A stretch of DNA of 64,000 bases from Verrucomicrobiaceae bacterium (GTDB lineage: Bacteria > Verrucomicrobiota > Verrucomicrobiia > Verrucomicrobiales > Verrucomicrobiaceae): NCBI GenBank assembly GCA_027484445.1, contig JAIXSY010000042.1, positions 62,001 to 126,000 on the forward strand, in the 5' to 3' direction. Under the pieces are notes generated by a model. It was not told where the DNA came from, made no database searches, and saw nothing but the letters and a program-made list of their open reading frames with translations. A program made the translations under genes and the position numbers. Shown here in pieces: positions 28,563 through 36,719 of this stretch. Numbering within the stretch: position 1 is the stretch's first letter; every line of letters starts with the position of its first letter.

Positions 28563-30335
28563 ATGAGAATCGCATTTTTGACTCTGACCCTTTGGGTCGC
28601 CAGCATGAGCCTAGGTTTGGCTCAGCTAGATCTTGTGACTCCGGTCGCCAAAAGCGCACCGGTCTCGATCTCGTTGCTTTCGGAAATGAAAACCGCTGTT
28701 CCAGGGCAACCCTTTCGGGTTGCCGTGCGAGTCAGCCATCAAGAGCATTGGCATACCTACGGGAAGACGCTGCCGCCAGACATCATCGGCAAGCCGACCA
28801 AGCTGCGCTGGACTCTGCCCGAAGGCTGGTCGGTCGAGGAATTGCCCTGGCCGCCCACGCATGAGGTCGAGTCCACCGATGGCAAAAAATCGGTGGGCTA
28901 CGATGGCACGGTCGATTTGCCAGCCAAGATCACGCCTGCTGGCAAGTCTGGAGACGAAGTGCAGCTCTCTGTCCTGCTCGATGCCTTGGCCTGTGACCCG
29001 AGCAACTGTCAGCCAGTGAAGCCGGTGGCTTCGCTGAAGCTCTTGCTTGGGGCGACCGCTATCGCTGATGCCACCTCGGCGCAGGTTTTCACGTCGGCAA
29101 AACCTGCGGAAACCGCATCCGCCCTGGCCAAACCAAAAACAGCGCCAGAACTTGAGCGTTCCTTTGCGGGCTACCTGCTCTTTGCCTTTATCGGCGGGCT
29201 GATCTTGAACATCATGCCCTGCGTGTTTCCCGTGCTGGGGATCAAGGTGCTGAGTGTGGTACAGCAGGCAGGAGAGGACAAAAAGCACGTGCTCATGCAT
29301 GGCCTGATTTACACCCTGGGCATCCTGGTCTGCTTCTGGGCGCTGGGTGGACTGGTCGTGGCGTTTGGCAAGGCCTGGGGCTTCCAGCTTCAATCGCCAG
29401 GCTTTGTCTTCGCGCTCTGCGCGTTTTTCATGATCTTTTCCCTCAGCATGGCGGGTGTGTTTGAGATTGGCGCTTCCGCCGTCGGTGTGGGCCAGGGCTT
29501 GCAGGCACAGGAAGGTCTGACAGGCTCTTTCTTCTCGGGTCTGCTAGCCGTGGTGGTGGCCACGCCCTGCTCTGCACCTTTCCTGGGGTCGGCCTTGGGC
29601 TATGCCGTCACGCTGCCTGCCTTGCAGGCCTTGGTGATGTTTTCCATGATCGGCCTCGGCCTAGCCAGCCCGTTCCTCTTGATGGCACTGTTCCCCTCTC
29701 TCGTTTCTGCTCTGCCACGGCCCGGCGCATGGATGGAAAGCTTCAAGCAGGGCCTTTCCTTCCTGCTTTTTGGCACGGTCGGCTTCTTGCTCTGGGTGCT
29801 CACCGGCATGGTGCAAGGACAGCCTCTGCTTTTTTCCATGCTTGGCTTGGTGCTCATCGCCATGGGCTGCTGGATCTACGGACGGTGGTGCCTGCCTCAC
29901 AAAAAAGCACGTACGCGCCAGGTTGCGCTGCTCCTCGCGCTTCTCAGCGTGGCAGGTGGCCTGTGGGCAGGCTGGCCGGTGAAGGAGGACAAGTGGGCCG
30001 AATGGTCGCCCGAAAAAGTCGCCGAACTGCGTGCGGCAGGCGTGCCGGTTTACATCGACTACACCGCACAGTGGTGCGTGACCTGCCAGGTGAACAAGCG
30101 CATCTACAAAAATGAAACACTCAAGAAGCTCATTGCCGACAAGAAAGTGGCGCTGCTGAAGGCCGACTGGACGAACGAAGACCCGCGCATCACCCAGTCC
30201 CTTTCGGCCCTCGGCAAAGCGGCGGTGCCGGTGAATGTGCTTTACGTGCCAGGACGTGACGAGCCCGTGGTGCTGCCTGAGCTACTGTCGGTGGAAAACG
30301 TCTCAGCCGCTTTGAATCAAATCGGCACCAACTAA
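28563..30335 (+). CDS. DsbD-like thiol:disulfide interchange protein
   Basis: The 590-residue protein carries electrons from cytoplasmic thioredoxin across the inner membrane. It has a signal-like N-terminus (MRIAFLTLTLWVASMSLGLAQ), then a periplasmic immunoglobulin-like N-domain with paired cysteines in LACDPSNCQPV. A CcdA-type membrane domain of about eight helices follows (ILNIMPCVFPVLGIKVLSVVQQ and a second Cys in VVATPCSAPFLGSALGYAV). A C-terminal thioredoxin-like domain carries WCVTCQ at residues ~504-509. All three redox-active cysteine pairs seem present. ATG 28563 is chosen: the longer frame from 28311 overlaps the previous gene and lacks homology. It is convergent with the DUF3445 gene 7 bp away. 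Confidence 0.92.
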   Translation: MRIAFLTLTLWVASMSLGLAQLDLVTPVAKSAPVSISLLSEMKTAVPGQPFRVAVRVSHQEHWHTYGKTLPPDIIGKPTKLRWTLPEGWSVEELPWPPTHEVESTDGKKSVGYDGTVDLPAKITPAGKSGDEVQLSVLLDALACDPSNCQPVKPVASLKLLLGATAIADATSAQVFTSAKPAETASALAKPKTAPELERSFAGYLLFAFIGGLILNIMPCVFPVLGIKVLSVVQQAGEDKKHVLMHGLIYTLGILVCFWALGGLVVAFGKAWGFQLQSPGFVFALCAFFMIFSLSMAGVFEIGASAVGVGQGLQAQEGLTGSFFSGLLAVVVATPCSAPFLGSALGYAVTLPALQALVMFSMIGLGLASPFLLMALFPSLVSALPRPGAWMESFKQGLSFLLFGTVGFLLWVLTGMVQGQPLLFSMLGLVLIAMGCWIYGRWCLPHKKARTRQVALLLALLSVAGGLWAGWPVKEDKWAEWSPEKVAELRAAGVPVYIDYTAQWCVTCQVNKRIYKNETLKKLIADKKVALLKADWTNEDPRITQSLSALGKAAVPVNVLYVPGRDEPVVLPELLSVENVSAALNQIGTN

Positions 30336-30342
30336 CTCACCC

Positions 30343-31110
30343 TCATGGCCGTGCTTCCAGTTCGGCCAGCAGCGCAGGCAGCGCGGTCTGCAGGGACTTG
30401 TAGGCTGCCATGGAGCCCGTCATGCTCGATAGAGCGCGATGCAACCGTGGCGCAAGCCCTGGAAGAACCGCGATCTCACTCAGCCTGTGGCAAGTGACGC
30501 GGATGCCGAACAGCACCGCGCTGCTTTCTCGCAGCCGCAGCAGGCATTGATGCTCCAGCCGCAGCCAAGTCGAGTCGAGCGTGGCTTCCGCGCTCAATCG
30601 CGGCCTTTGGCGTGAGGGATGGTGATTCAGCTCCGCATCCGCTGCCAGGCCCCAGTTTTCGCGGAGCCACAGCGGTCCGGGTTCCAGCCTCTGAAAAAAA
30701 ATCGCGATGCTAGAGCCGAGCTTGGTTTCCAGATCCGGCACAGGTCTGTGAACCTCAGGCAGCGATTGGCCAAGCTTCTCCGGCAAAGACCAGGCTGAGG
30801 GGAAGACCACCTCCCCTGCAATCACCTTCAGCGGGCTGCCCTCCTCAGGCGCGGTGAGCAGCACCCAATCCGGCTCAGGTCGTTCAGAAAAACGCAGTCT
30901 CCAGGCCTTTGCCTCTGCCAGGGCGACTTCAGCTTCAGCCAAGCTCGCAGCGTAAAGCGAAGGCGAATCCTGAAGCCACTGCTGGCGCTGCCTGGCCAAG
31001 CTTCCGCTGGTATCCCAATCCTGCCAAAAAGCACTCGCCTCACCTCGACGCAGGCCCACCGCGGGTCGGTGATCCCGGTCAGGAAAGACTCGCTGCCAGT
31101 CGGGTGTCAT
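30343..31110 (-). CDS. DUF3445 / heme-dependent oxidative N-demethylase-like protein
   Basis: The 255-residue protein resembles the DUF3445 family, whose characterised members are heme-dependent oxidative N-demethylases of dimethylamine-type substrates. Recognisable pieces are GEVVFPSAWSLPEKLGQSLPEVHRPVPD, IAIFFQRLEPGPLWLRENWGL and LRLEHQCLLRLRESSAVLFGIRVTCHRL. The usual length is nearer 300, so it is slightly short. No partner subunits of the multi-subunit demethylase are nearby, so the substrate is open. It is the last gene of the deoA-VC0807-DUF3445 minus-strand group, with its start 8 bp after the preceding stop. Confidence 0.75.
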   Translation of the reverse strand: MTPDWQRVFPDRDHRPAVGLRRGEASAFWQDWDTSGSLARQRQQWLQDSPSLYAASLAEAEVALAEAKAWRLRFSERPEPDWVLLTAPEEGSPLKVIAGEVVFPSAWSLPEKLGQSLPEVHRPVPDLETKLGSSIAIFFQRLEPGPLWLRENWGLAADAELNHHPSRQRPRLSAEATLDSTWLRLEHQCLLRLRESSAVLFGIRVTCHRLSEIAVLPGLAPRLHRALSSMTGSMAAYKSLQTALPALLAELEARP

Positions 31111-31118
31111 CGCGGCGT

Positions 31119-31886
31119 TCAGCCCACCCTCCGGCGCACGGTTTGACCCGGGCTCATCAGGTCAGCTCGTTCCAGACCGGTGAGCTGCTCGATCCGGCGC
31201 AGCAGCCACAGCAGCAGGGCCATCGTGGCGGCGATCATGGGCACGCCAATGACGATGAAGCCTACCCAATTTTGCCGTCCGATGGCCTTCGTGTAAGCTT
31301 CCGAGCCGGGTTCGGTGCCTTGCAGGTAATAAAGCACCAGCGCGGCATTCGCGATGGCAGAGAGCAGCATGGTGCCTGCCAGCGCCCAGGAGGCGCGGCC
31401 GAGCAGTGCCTGAAAACGTGGGCGTCGGTCCCCAGTTTCCAGTGCGGCATTCAGCATCGTGTGGTTGATCACCTGCGGATTCAGCAGCAGTTCCGAGACC
31501 AGCGGTTTGCCGAAGCGGAAGCTGAGAGGAAAGGCCAGCCCGAGAAAGATGGGAAATGCTGCCTCCTTCACGGCGAACCAAACAGCGTTCAGATTCAGCA
31601 AACCCAGGCCGCCCGTGATGATCACCGCCACGAGGCCGAGGATGGAAAAAAAGTTAAGCCCGCGTTTCTGCATCACACACCAGACGCCAAAGCCCAGGGG
31701 CATGAGCAGCGCCACGACCAGAGCCCAGGCAGGGCCGAGGCGCTCCGGCTTGCTCAGGCTCTCCAGCACCACGGAGGGAAGGATGACCGTGAGGAGGAGG
31801 TCCATCATCGGATGCGGTGGTTCGGCAGATGGTTTGGCAGGGGGCATGAGACTGCCATCTGAAGCAGCACCTGGCAGGCTTGGCAA
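31119..31886 (-). CDS. VC0807-type integral membrane protein
   Basis: The 255-residue protein has about five to six hydrophobic helices, starting with LLLTVILPSVVLESL. The sequence order matches the VC0807 family of uncharacterised membrane proteins: AWALVVALLMPLGFGVWCVMQKRGLNFFSILGLVAVIITGG, then WFAVKEAAFPIFLGLAFPLSFRFGKPLV. The first ~25 residues are Pro-rich, and a later ATG (MPPAKPS or MMDLLL) may be the true start. It lies between deoA (15 bp) and the DUF3445 gene (8 bp), which argues for one transcript. The function is unknown. Confidence 0.7.
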   Translation of the reverse strand: MPSLPGAASDGSLMPPAKPSAEPPHPMMDLLLTVILPSVVLESLSKPERLGPAWALVVALLMPLGFGVWCVMQKRGLNFFSILGLVAVIITGGLGLLNLNAVWFAVKEAAFPIFLGLAFPLSFRFGKPLVSELLLNPQVINHTMLNAALETGDRRPRFQALLGRASWALAGTMLLSAIANAALVLYYLQGTEPGSEAYTKAIGRQNWVGFIVIGVPMIAATMALLLWLLRRIEQLTGLERADLMSPGQTVRRRVG

Positions 31887-31901
31887 ATCCGCATCAGAGG
31901 C

Positions 31902-33134
31902 TCACTCGATCTGAATGCCGCTGCGGATCGTGTGCGCGGCTTGCTCGGCAGCGGAATGGCTGCGGGCATGGATGCGCAGCAGCGTCTCGCCAAAGGCCAC
32001 CTCGCGGCCCGTTTTGGCGATCTGGTCGCAGCCCACAGCGAAGTCGATGCTGTCTGCCGCGCGGGCACGACCCGCGCCAAGCTCTAGCACGGCCTGGCCC
32101 ACGGCACGGGCGTCCATTTTCATCAGCCTGCCGCTTCTGTCCGCACGCAGCTCATGGATGACCGGGGCCGCATGAATGTCAGCCAGCCGCAGCAGGTCCG
32201 CAGGCCGTCCGCCCTGGGCGGCTACCATGGCCTGGAACTTTTCCCAGGCTGCGCCACTGTGCAGGAGCTGGTGCAATTGCTCGCGCGAGGAGATGGAAAC
32301 GGCGGCGCATAGGTCGATGACGATGTCCTCCAGGTCCTGCGGGCCTTCGCCACGCAGGCAGCGCACGGCCTCAATGACCTCCAGCGCGTTACCTGCGGCC
32401 TCGCCGGTGGGTTCATCCATCCGGCTCAGGCGCACCCCGGCGCGCACGCCTAGGGTGCGCCCCGTTGCCACCATGCTTTGCGCCAGCTCATGCGCAGCGG
32501 CCTCTGTTTTCATGAAGGCACCGCTGCCGTGCTTCACATCCAGCACCAGCCGGTCCAGGCCCTCGGCCAGCTTTTTGCTCAGGATGCTGGCCGTGATCAG
32601 CGGCACACTGGGCACAGTGCCGGTCACATCGCGCAGGGCATAGAGCTTCTTGTCGGCGGGGCAGATGTTGTCTGTCTGGCCGACCATCACGCAGCCGATG
32701 CGCTCGATGACCTGATGGATCTCCGCCTCGCTCAGTCGGGTGCGGAAGCCGGGGATGGACTCCAGCTTGTCCAGCGTGCCGCCGGTGATGCCCAGCCCGC
32801 GCCCGGAGATCATCGGCACCCACACGCCATCGCAGGCCAGCAGGGGGGCGATGATGAGGCTGGTCTTGTCGCCAATGCCGCCCGTGCTGTGCTTGTCCAC
32901 ACGCATGGGGGCATGCTGGGGCCACTCCAGCGTGCGGCCGCTGCGCAGCATGGCCAGTGTCAGGGCGGAGGTTTCCTGCGTCGTCATGCCGCGCAGCAGG
33001 ATGGCCATGGCCAGCGCGCTCATCTGGTAGTCCGGCATGTCTCCAGCTGTGAAGGTGGTGATGACGTGCTGGATCTCTTCCGGCAGCAGCTCGCCACCGT
33101 CGCGTTTGCGTTCGATCAAGGTCGGGATGTGCAT
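31902..33134 (-). CDS. deoA: Thymidine/pyrimidine-nucleoside phosphorylase
   Basis: This pyrimidine salvage enzyme splits thymidine (or uridine) with phosphate into base and (deoxy)ribose-1-phosphate. The ~410-residue product begins MHIPTLIERKRDGGELLPEEI. It contains the glycosyl-transferase family 3 signature region VDKHSTGGIGDKTSLIIAPLLA, then PMISGRGLGITGGTLDKLESIPGF and the phosphate- and base-binding LYALRDVTGTVPSVPLITASILSKKLAEGLD, then LDVKHGSGAFMK. ATG 33134 is preferred; the frame extends to 33227 with a poor leader. It is divergent from pyrF, so the two pyrimidine genes share the region 33135-33298. Confidence 0.95.
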   Translation of the reverse strand: MHIPTLIERKRDGGELLPEEIQHVITTFTAGDMPDYQMSALAMAILLRGMTTQETSALTLAMLRSGRTLEWPQHAPMRVDKHSTGGIGDKTSLIIAPLLACDGVWVPMISGRGLGITGGTLDKLESIPGFRTRLSEAEIHQVIERIGCVMVGQTDNICPADKKLYALRDVTGTVPSVPLITASILSKKLAEGLDRLVLDVKHGSGAFMKTEAAAHELAQSMVATGRTLGVRAGVRLSRMDEPTGEAAGNALEVIEAVRCLRGEGPQDLEDIVIDLCAAVSISSREQLHQLLHSGAAWEKFQAMVAAQGGRPADLLRLADIHAAPVIHELRADRSGRLMKMDARAVGQAVLELGAGRARAADSIDFAVGCDQIAKTGREVAFGETLLRIHARSHSAAEQAAHTIRSGIQIE

Positions 33135-33207
33135 GCCTGCATCGAAGCGCATCCGCCCCAGGCTGGGAAAGGGAAAATGCTCGGCATCTCGTGCTGACCA
33201 TCCTTCG

Positions 33208-33220
33208 CAGTCTGCGACTG
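33208..33220. repeat. Short hairpin repeat, copy 1
   Basis: CAGTC-TGC-GACTG sits within TTCGCAGTCTGCGACTG in the deoA/pyrF divergent region. A nearly identical unit occurs at 40818-40831. Confidence 0.45.
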
Positions 33221-33298
33221 AGCCCACGGCCTGCGATCGACACGAAATCCGCCTCCCGCCTTGCCACCGGGCAAAGTCGGCCTAAAGCCAGCCTGCCC

Positions 33299-34054
33299 AT
33301 GACTTTCCGCGACAAGCTCGAACAACGCATCTCCGCCACCGGTTCCAACCTCTGCGTGGGGCTGGACCTTCGTGTTCCCCAGGCCGACGACGCCTCCCTG
33401 GCGCTGCTTCAGAGGATCATCGAAGAGACGCTGCCCTACGCTGCCGCCTACAAGCCGAACTCCGCCTACTTTGAGGCGCTGGGTTGGCGTGGCGTGAAGC
33501 TGCTGGCTGATGCGCTGAAGGCCATCCCCTCCGACGTGCCCATCGTGCTGGATGTGAAGCGCGGCGATATCGGCGAGACGCAAGGCTACTACGCTAAGGC
33601 CGCCTATGATGAACTGGGCGTCGATGCCGTGACGCTGAATCCCTACATGGGCCGCGACACCCTGGAGCCCTTTTTGAAATACGCCGACAAGGGCATCTAC
33701 CTGCTCGGTGTGACCTCCAACGTAGGCGCGGCTGACATCGAGCTGCAGCCGCTGGCCGATGGCAGGCAGGTGTTTGAAATCGTCGCCAGCATGACCCAGG
33801 CCAGCCCGCAGATGGGGCTCGTCATCGGCCTGACGAATGCGGCGGGCGAGGTGCTTGCCAAAACCCCCGACGTGCCGCTGCTGATTCCTGGCCTCGGTGC
33901 CCAGGGCGGCGACCTACAGTCGCTGAAAGGCTCAGGCCGCCAGGCACCGCTGCTGGTGAATGTCTCGCGTGGCATCCTGACGCTGGACGCGGGCAGCACC
34001 TATGCCGACAAGGCGCGCCACTGGATGTCCGCCATCCAGGCCGCGCTGGCCTGA
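33299..34054 (+). CDS. pyrF: Orotidine 5'-phosphate decarboxylase (type 2)
   Basis: This enzyme catalyses the last step of UMP synthesis, decarboxylating OMP. The 251-residue product begins MTFRDKLEQRISATGSNLCVGLDLRV and has AAYKPNSAYFEALG. The catalytic Asp-Lys-Asp motif is in LDVKRGDIGETQGYYAKAAY, and NPYMGRDTLEPFL is the hallmark of the subgroup sometimes called PyrF type 2. The phosphate-binding end has LIPGLGAQGGDL and VNVSRGI. ATG 33299 is chosen over the longer frame from 33191, which runs through the shared intergenic region. It is convergent with the sulfatase gene, 5 bp away. Confidence 0.96.
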   Translation: MTFRDKLEQRISATGSNLCVGLDLRVPQADDASLALLQRIIEETLPYAAAYKPNSAYFEALGWRGVKLLADALKAIPSDVPIVLDVKRGDIGETQGYYAKAAYDELGVDAVTLNPYMGRDTLEPFLKYADKGIYLLGVTSNVGAADIELQPLADGRQVFEIVASMTQASPQMGLVIGLTNAAGEVLAKTPDVPLLIPGLGAQGGDLQSLKGSGRQAPLLVNVSRGILTLDAGSTYADKARHWMSAIQAALA

Positions 34055-34059
34055 GGGCT

Positions 34060-36081
34060 TCAGGGCAGCGGCGCGGTTTGCGCGCCGCGCACGCCAACCT
34101 CGCCGTCAAAGGCGATGAAGTGCAGCTGCGCCTTAGGCGCTGCCAGCACGGGATGCTTGGCCATGGTCTGGGTTCCGACAAACTCGACCGTGAGGGCATC
34201 GCCACGGAAGGAGAGGCGCAGCGTCTGCCATTCGCTGGCTTTGAACTTCACCCGGGTTTTGCCCAGCGGCACAGTGGCGTCGGAGCCCTCGCCCTTGCCC
34301 GGGTTTTTCGCCACTTCGACAAAGGCGCGCGACAGCACAATGCGGAAGCTTTCCCCCGCCTCTGTGTGAATGCGCAGCGAGTGACGATCCGCTTCGCCCA
34401 GCAGAATCTGGAATTCCAGCACGCCATCCCGCAGCGAGACCGGACCCGTCAGCGCGCTGCCCTTGTCACCCGCGCGGCCAAACAGGGCATCACCCTTGGC
34501 GGCCCAGACTTTGCCTTTGCTGGATTGAAAGGTCTTCAGATCCAGCGGCTCCGCATTTTTCAGCGGCGGCAATGGCGCTAAGAGCGGTTTCGGCTTCACG
34601 CCCGCCGGCGGCAGCTCGCGGCTGTAACCGCCATCGCGGTAGCGGTTCAGCAGCGCCTCCAGCTCCTTCACCACCTCTGGATTCTGCGCGGAGATGTCCT
34701 TTGTTTCCGCGATGTCATCCTTCAGATGAAAAAGCATTCGCTGATGCTGTGCCGTGTGGGCTTTTTTTGCCGCAGGCTTCACATCCTCCGCAGGCACGCC
34801 TTCGATCCACTTGTGCGAGCCCTTGCGGATGGCGAAGACACCATCCGCGCTGTGCTCGATCACATCTGGCCGCAGCGAGCCTTCATACTTTTCGCCTAGC
34901 CAGGCCTTTGACACATCGTGGCTGTCCTCCGCGCCCTCGCTGGCCTTTGGCAAAGCATAGCCAGTGATCTTTGCCACGCTCGCCAGGGTATCCACCACGC
35001 TGATCGTCTCCTCACACACCGTGCCCGCAGGCACATGACCGGGCCAGCGCACGAGGTAAGGCACGCGGAAGCCGCCCTCCCACACATCGTGCTTGCCACC
35101 GCGGAAGGGGCCGACGGGCTTCAATCCGGCCTTTTGCGCATCGGTTTGCACCAGGTTTGCGTTCTCCGGCTTGTTCACGCCGCCGTTGTCGCTCGTGAAG
35201 ATGACCAGCGTGTTCTTGGCAAAGCCCTTCTGGTCCAGCACCTCCAGCACGCGGCCCACGCTCAGGTCCAGATCGCTGATGAAGTCACAAAATGGCCCGC
35301 CCTTGCTTTTGCCCGCCGTGGCCTTGGAGGGCGTGATGGGATTGTGAACCGCAACGGGGGTGAAATAGACAAAGAACGGTTTCTCCGCGCTCTGCTGGCC
35401 GATCCAGTTCACGATCTTGTCCGTCAGCGTCTCCATCACATTTTCATCCACACGCTTCGGCGCATTCAGGGCCAGCGGGTTCACGCTTTTGCCCTTCTGC
35501 TGCTGCAGGGTCACATAGGGCGGGCTGGGCTGTGATGGGCTTTCCTTGTTTAAACCGGCCACCCAGTGGTTCTCCACATACACGCCGCTCAGGTCGCCAT
35601 GATTCGCCGGCACGCCAAAGTGGTAGTCAAAGCCGATCTCCAGCGGCCCGGGCTTCAGCTCCTTTGTGTAGTCGCACTTTTCCGCCGTGCCGTAGCCCAG
35701 GTGCCACTTGCCCACCGCCGCGCAGGAGTAGCCCTGGGATTTGAGCATGGAGGCCATCGTCAGCCGCGTCGTCTCGATGTGCAGCGGCGCGGTCGTGCCC
35801 AGCACCTCGCTGATCAAGGACGTGCGCCAGCAGTAGCGGCCCGTCATCAGGGAATAGCGTGTGGGGGAACAGACGGAAGAGGTCGTCAGCGCATCCGTGA
35901 AGCGCCGCCCCTCCTTCGCCAGCCGATCCAGGTTAGGCGTGCTCACCAGCTCCGGATTGGCTCCGTAGCACCCCACGCTGCCCCAGCCATAGTCATCGCT
36001 CAAGATCACGATCACGTTCGGTCGCTCCGCCGCAGGGGCGAGCTGGAGCAGGCAGGAAAAAAGAAGGGCAAAGCGCATCAT
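34060..36081 (-). CDS. Secreted arylsulfatase-type sulfatase
   Basis: The 673-residue protein has a signal peptide (MMRFALLFSCLLQLAPAAE) and then the sulfatase N-terminus PNVIVILSDDYGWGSVGCYG, with the metal-binding Asp pair. The formylglycine site is Cys71 in CSPTRYSLMTGR, matching C-x-P-x-R, so an FGE-type activator is needed; none is in the window. Further active-site pieces are VGKWHLGY, FFVYFTPVAVHNP and TLVIFTSDNGG. The C-terminal ~170 residues, past KPLLAPLPPL, form an added beta-rich domain. It probably removes sulfate from polysaccharides in the periplasm, typical for this phylum. The start at 36081 (or 36078) gives the signal peptide. Confidence 0.93.
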   Translation of the reverse strand: MMRFALLFSCLLQLAPAAERPNVIVILSDDYGWGSVGCYGANPELVSTPNLDRLAKEGRRFTDALTTSSVCSPTRYSLMTGRYCWRTSLISEVLGTTAPLHIETTRLTMASMLKSQGYSCAAVGKWHLGYGTAEKCDYTKELKPGPLEIGFDYHFGVPANHGDLSGVYVENHWVAGLNKESPSQPSPPYVTLQQQKGKSVNPLALNAPKRVDENVMETLTDKIVNWIGQQSAEKPFFVYFTPVAVHNPITPSKATAGKSKGGPFCDFISDLDLSVGRVLEVLDQKGFAKNTLVIFTSDNGGVNKPENANLVQTDAQKAGLKPVGPFRGGKHDVWEGGFRVPYLVRWPGHVPAGTVCEETISVVDTLASVAKITGYALPKASEGAEDSHDVSKAWLGEKYEGSLRPDVIEHSADGVFAIRKGSHKWIEGVPAEDVKPAAKKAHTAQHQRMLFHLKDDIAETKDISAQNPEVVKELEALLNRYRDGGYSRELPPAGVKPKPLLAPLPPLKNAEPLDLKTFQSSKGKVWAAKGDALFGRAGDKGSALTGPVSLRDGVLEFQILLGEADRHSLRIHTEAGESFRIVLSRAFVEVAKNPGKGEGSDATVPLGKTRVKFKASEWQTLRLSFRGDALTVEFVGTQTMAKHPVLAAPKAQLHFIAFDGEVGVRGAQTAPLP

Positions 36082-36175
36082 GGCGCGCCCAGGAACGCCG
36101 CCGCTTGGCACGACTTGCACGGCATTCACCGCCGTTGGGTTGCCTTGGACTGTTTAGTCGGTTACAAATTCTGCC

Positions 36176-36402
36176 ATGTTCGCAGCCGCCGAAATTTCCG
36201 CAGCCCTTCAAGAACTGCCACCGCAGACCCGTGCAGGATTGGCCGTCGAACTCATCGATAGCCTGGGAGAGGAGGATGGAGCATGGAGTCTCTTGTCACC
36301 CTGGCGGATGAGCGTGATGCCATGCTGGAAAGCGGCACCCTCCATCCGATGACCTATGATCAGTTTCTTTCGGGGCTGAAGTTGTCTTTAGCAGGTACAT
36401 GA
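36176..36402 (+). pseudogene. Frameshifted antitoxin of the RelB/CHP02574-like addiction-module type
   Basis: From ATG 36176 the first frame encodes SAALQELPPQTRAGLAVELIDSLGEEDGAW, the typical start of this antitoxin family. It then ends early, at 36350-36352. The expected C-terminal part, ADERDAMLESGTLHPMTYDQFLSGLK, continues in a different frame from about 36283 and stops at 36400-36402. That stop overlaps the toxin ATG by four bases (ATGA). A one-base deletion-like shift near 36285-36300 would explain it. Confidence 0.7.
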
Positions 36403-36698
36403 ACCTGGAGTTCCATCCAGCCGCCCAGCGTGATGTGAACGAGACGGCGGCCTACTATGAAAAGGAAGGCAGTCCTGCTCTTGCCATACGTTTCTTCAAG
36501 GCGGTGCAAACTCAGTTGGAAAAAATTGCCGCACATCCCGAGCGCTTTTCATCTTATCCACCCGCACCCAGGTATTAGCGCGCGTTTGTCCCAGGTTTTC
36601 CTCATGTGATCCTTTTTCGTGTGCAGGATGGAGTCCCGCGCATTCTCGTCATCAAGCACCAGAGCGTGCATCCGCGAGCAGGACTGACCCGCTGGTGA
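36399..36698 (+). pseudogene. ParE/RelE-type toxin interrupted by a premature TAG
   Basis: The frame encodes LEFHPAAQRDVNETAAYYEKEG, then RFFKAVQTQLEKIAAHPERFSSYPPAPRY, then a TAG at 36576-36578. It continues in the same frame with RAFVPGFPHVILFRVQDG, then ILVIKHQSVHPRAGLTRW and a TGA. The full 99-codon length and the conserved ParE blocks on both sides of the TAG show a toxin broken by a single stop codon, unless the amber codon is read through. Confidence 0.8.
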
Positions 36699-36719
36699 TT
36701 TCGTTCACGGCTGAGGAAG

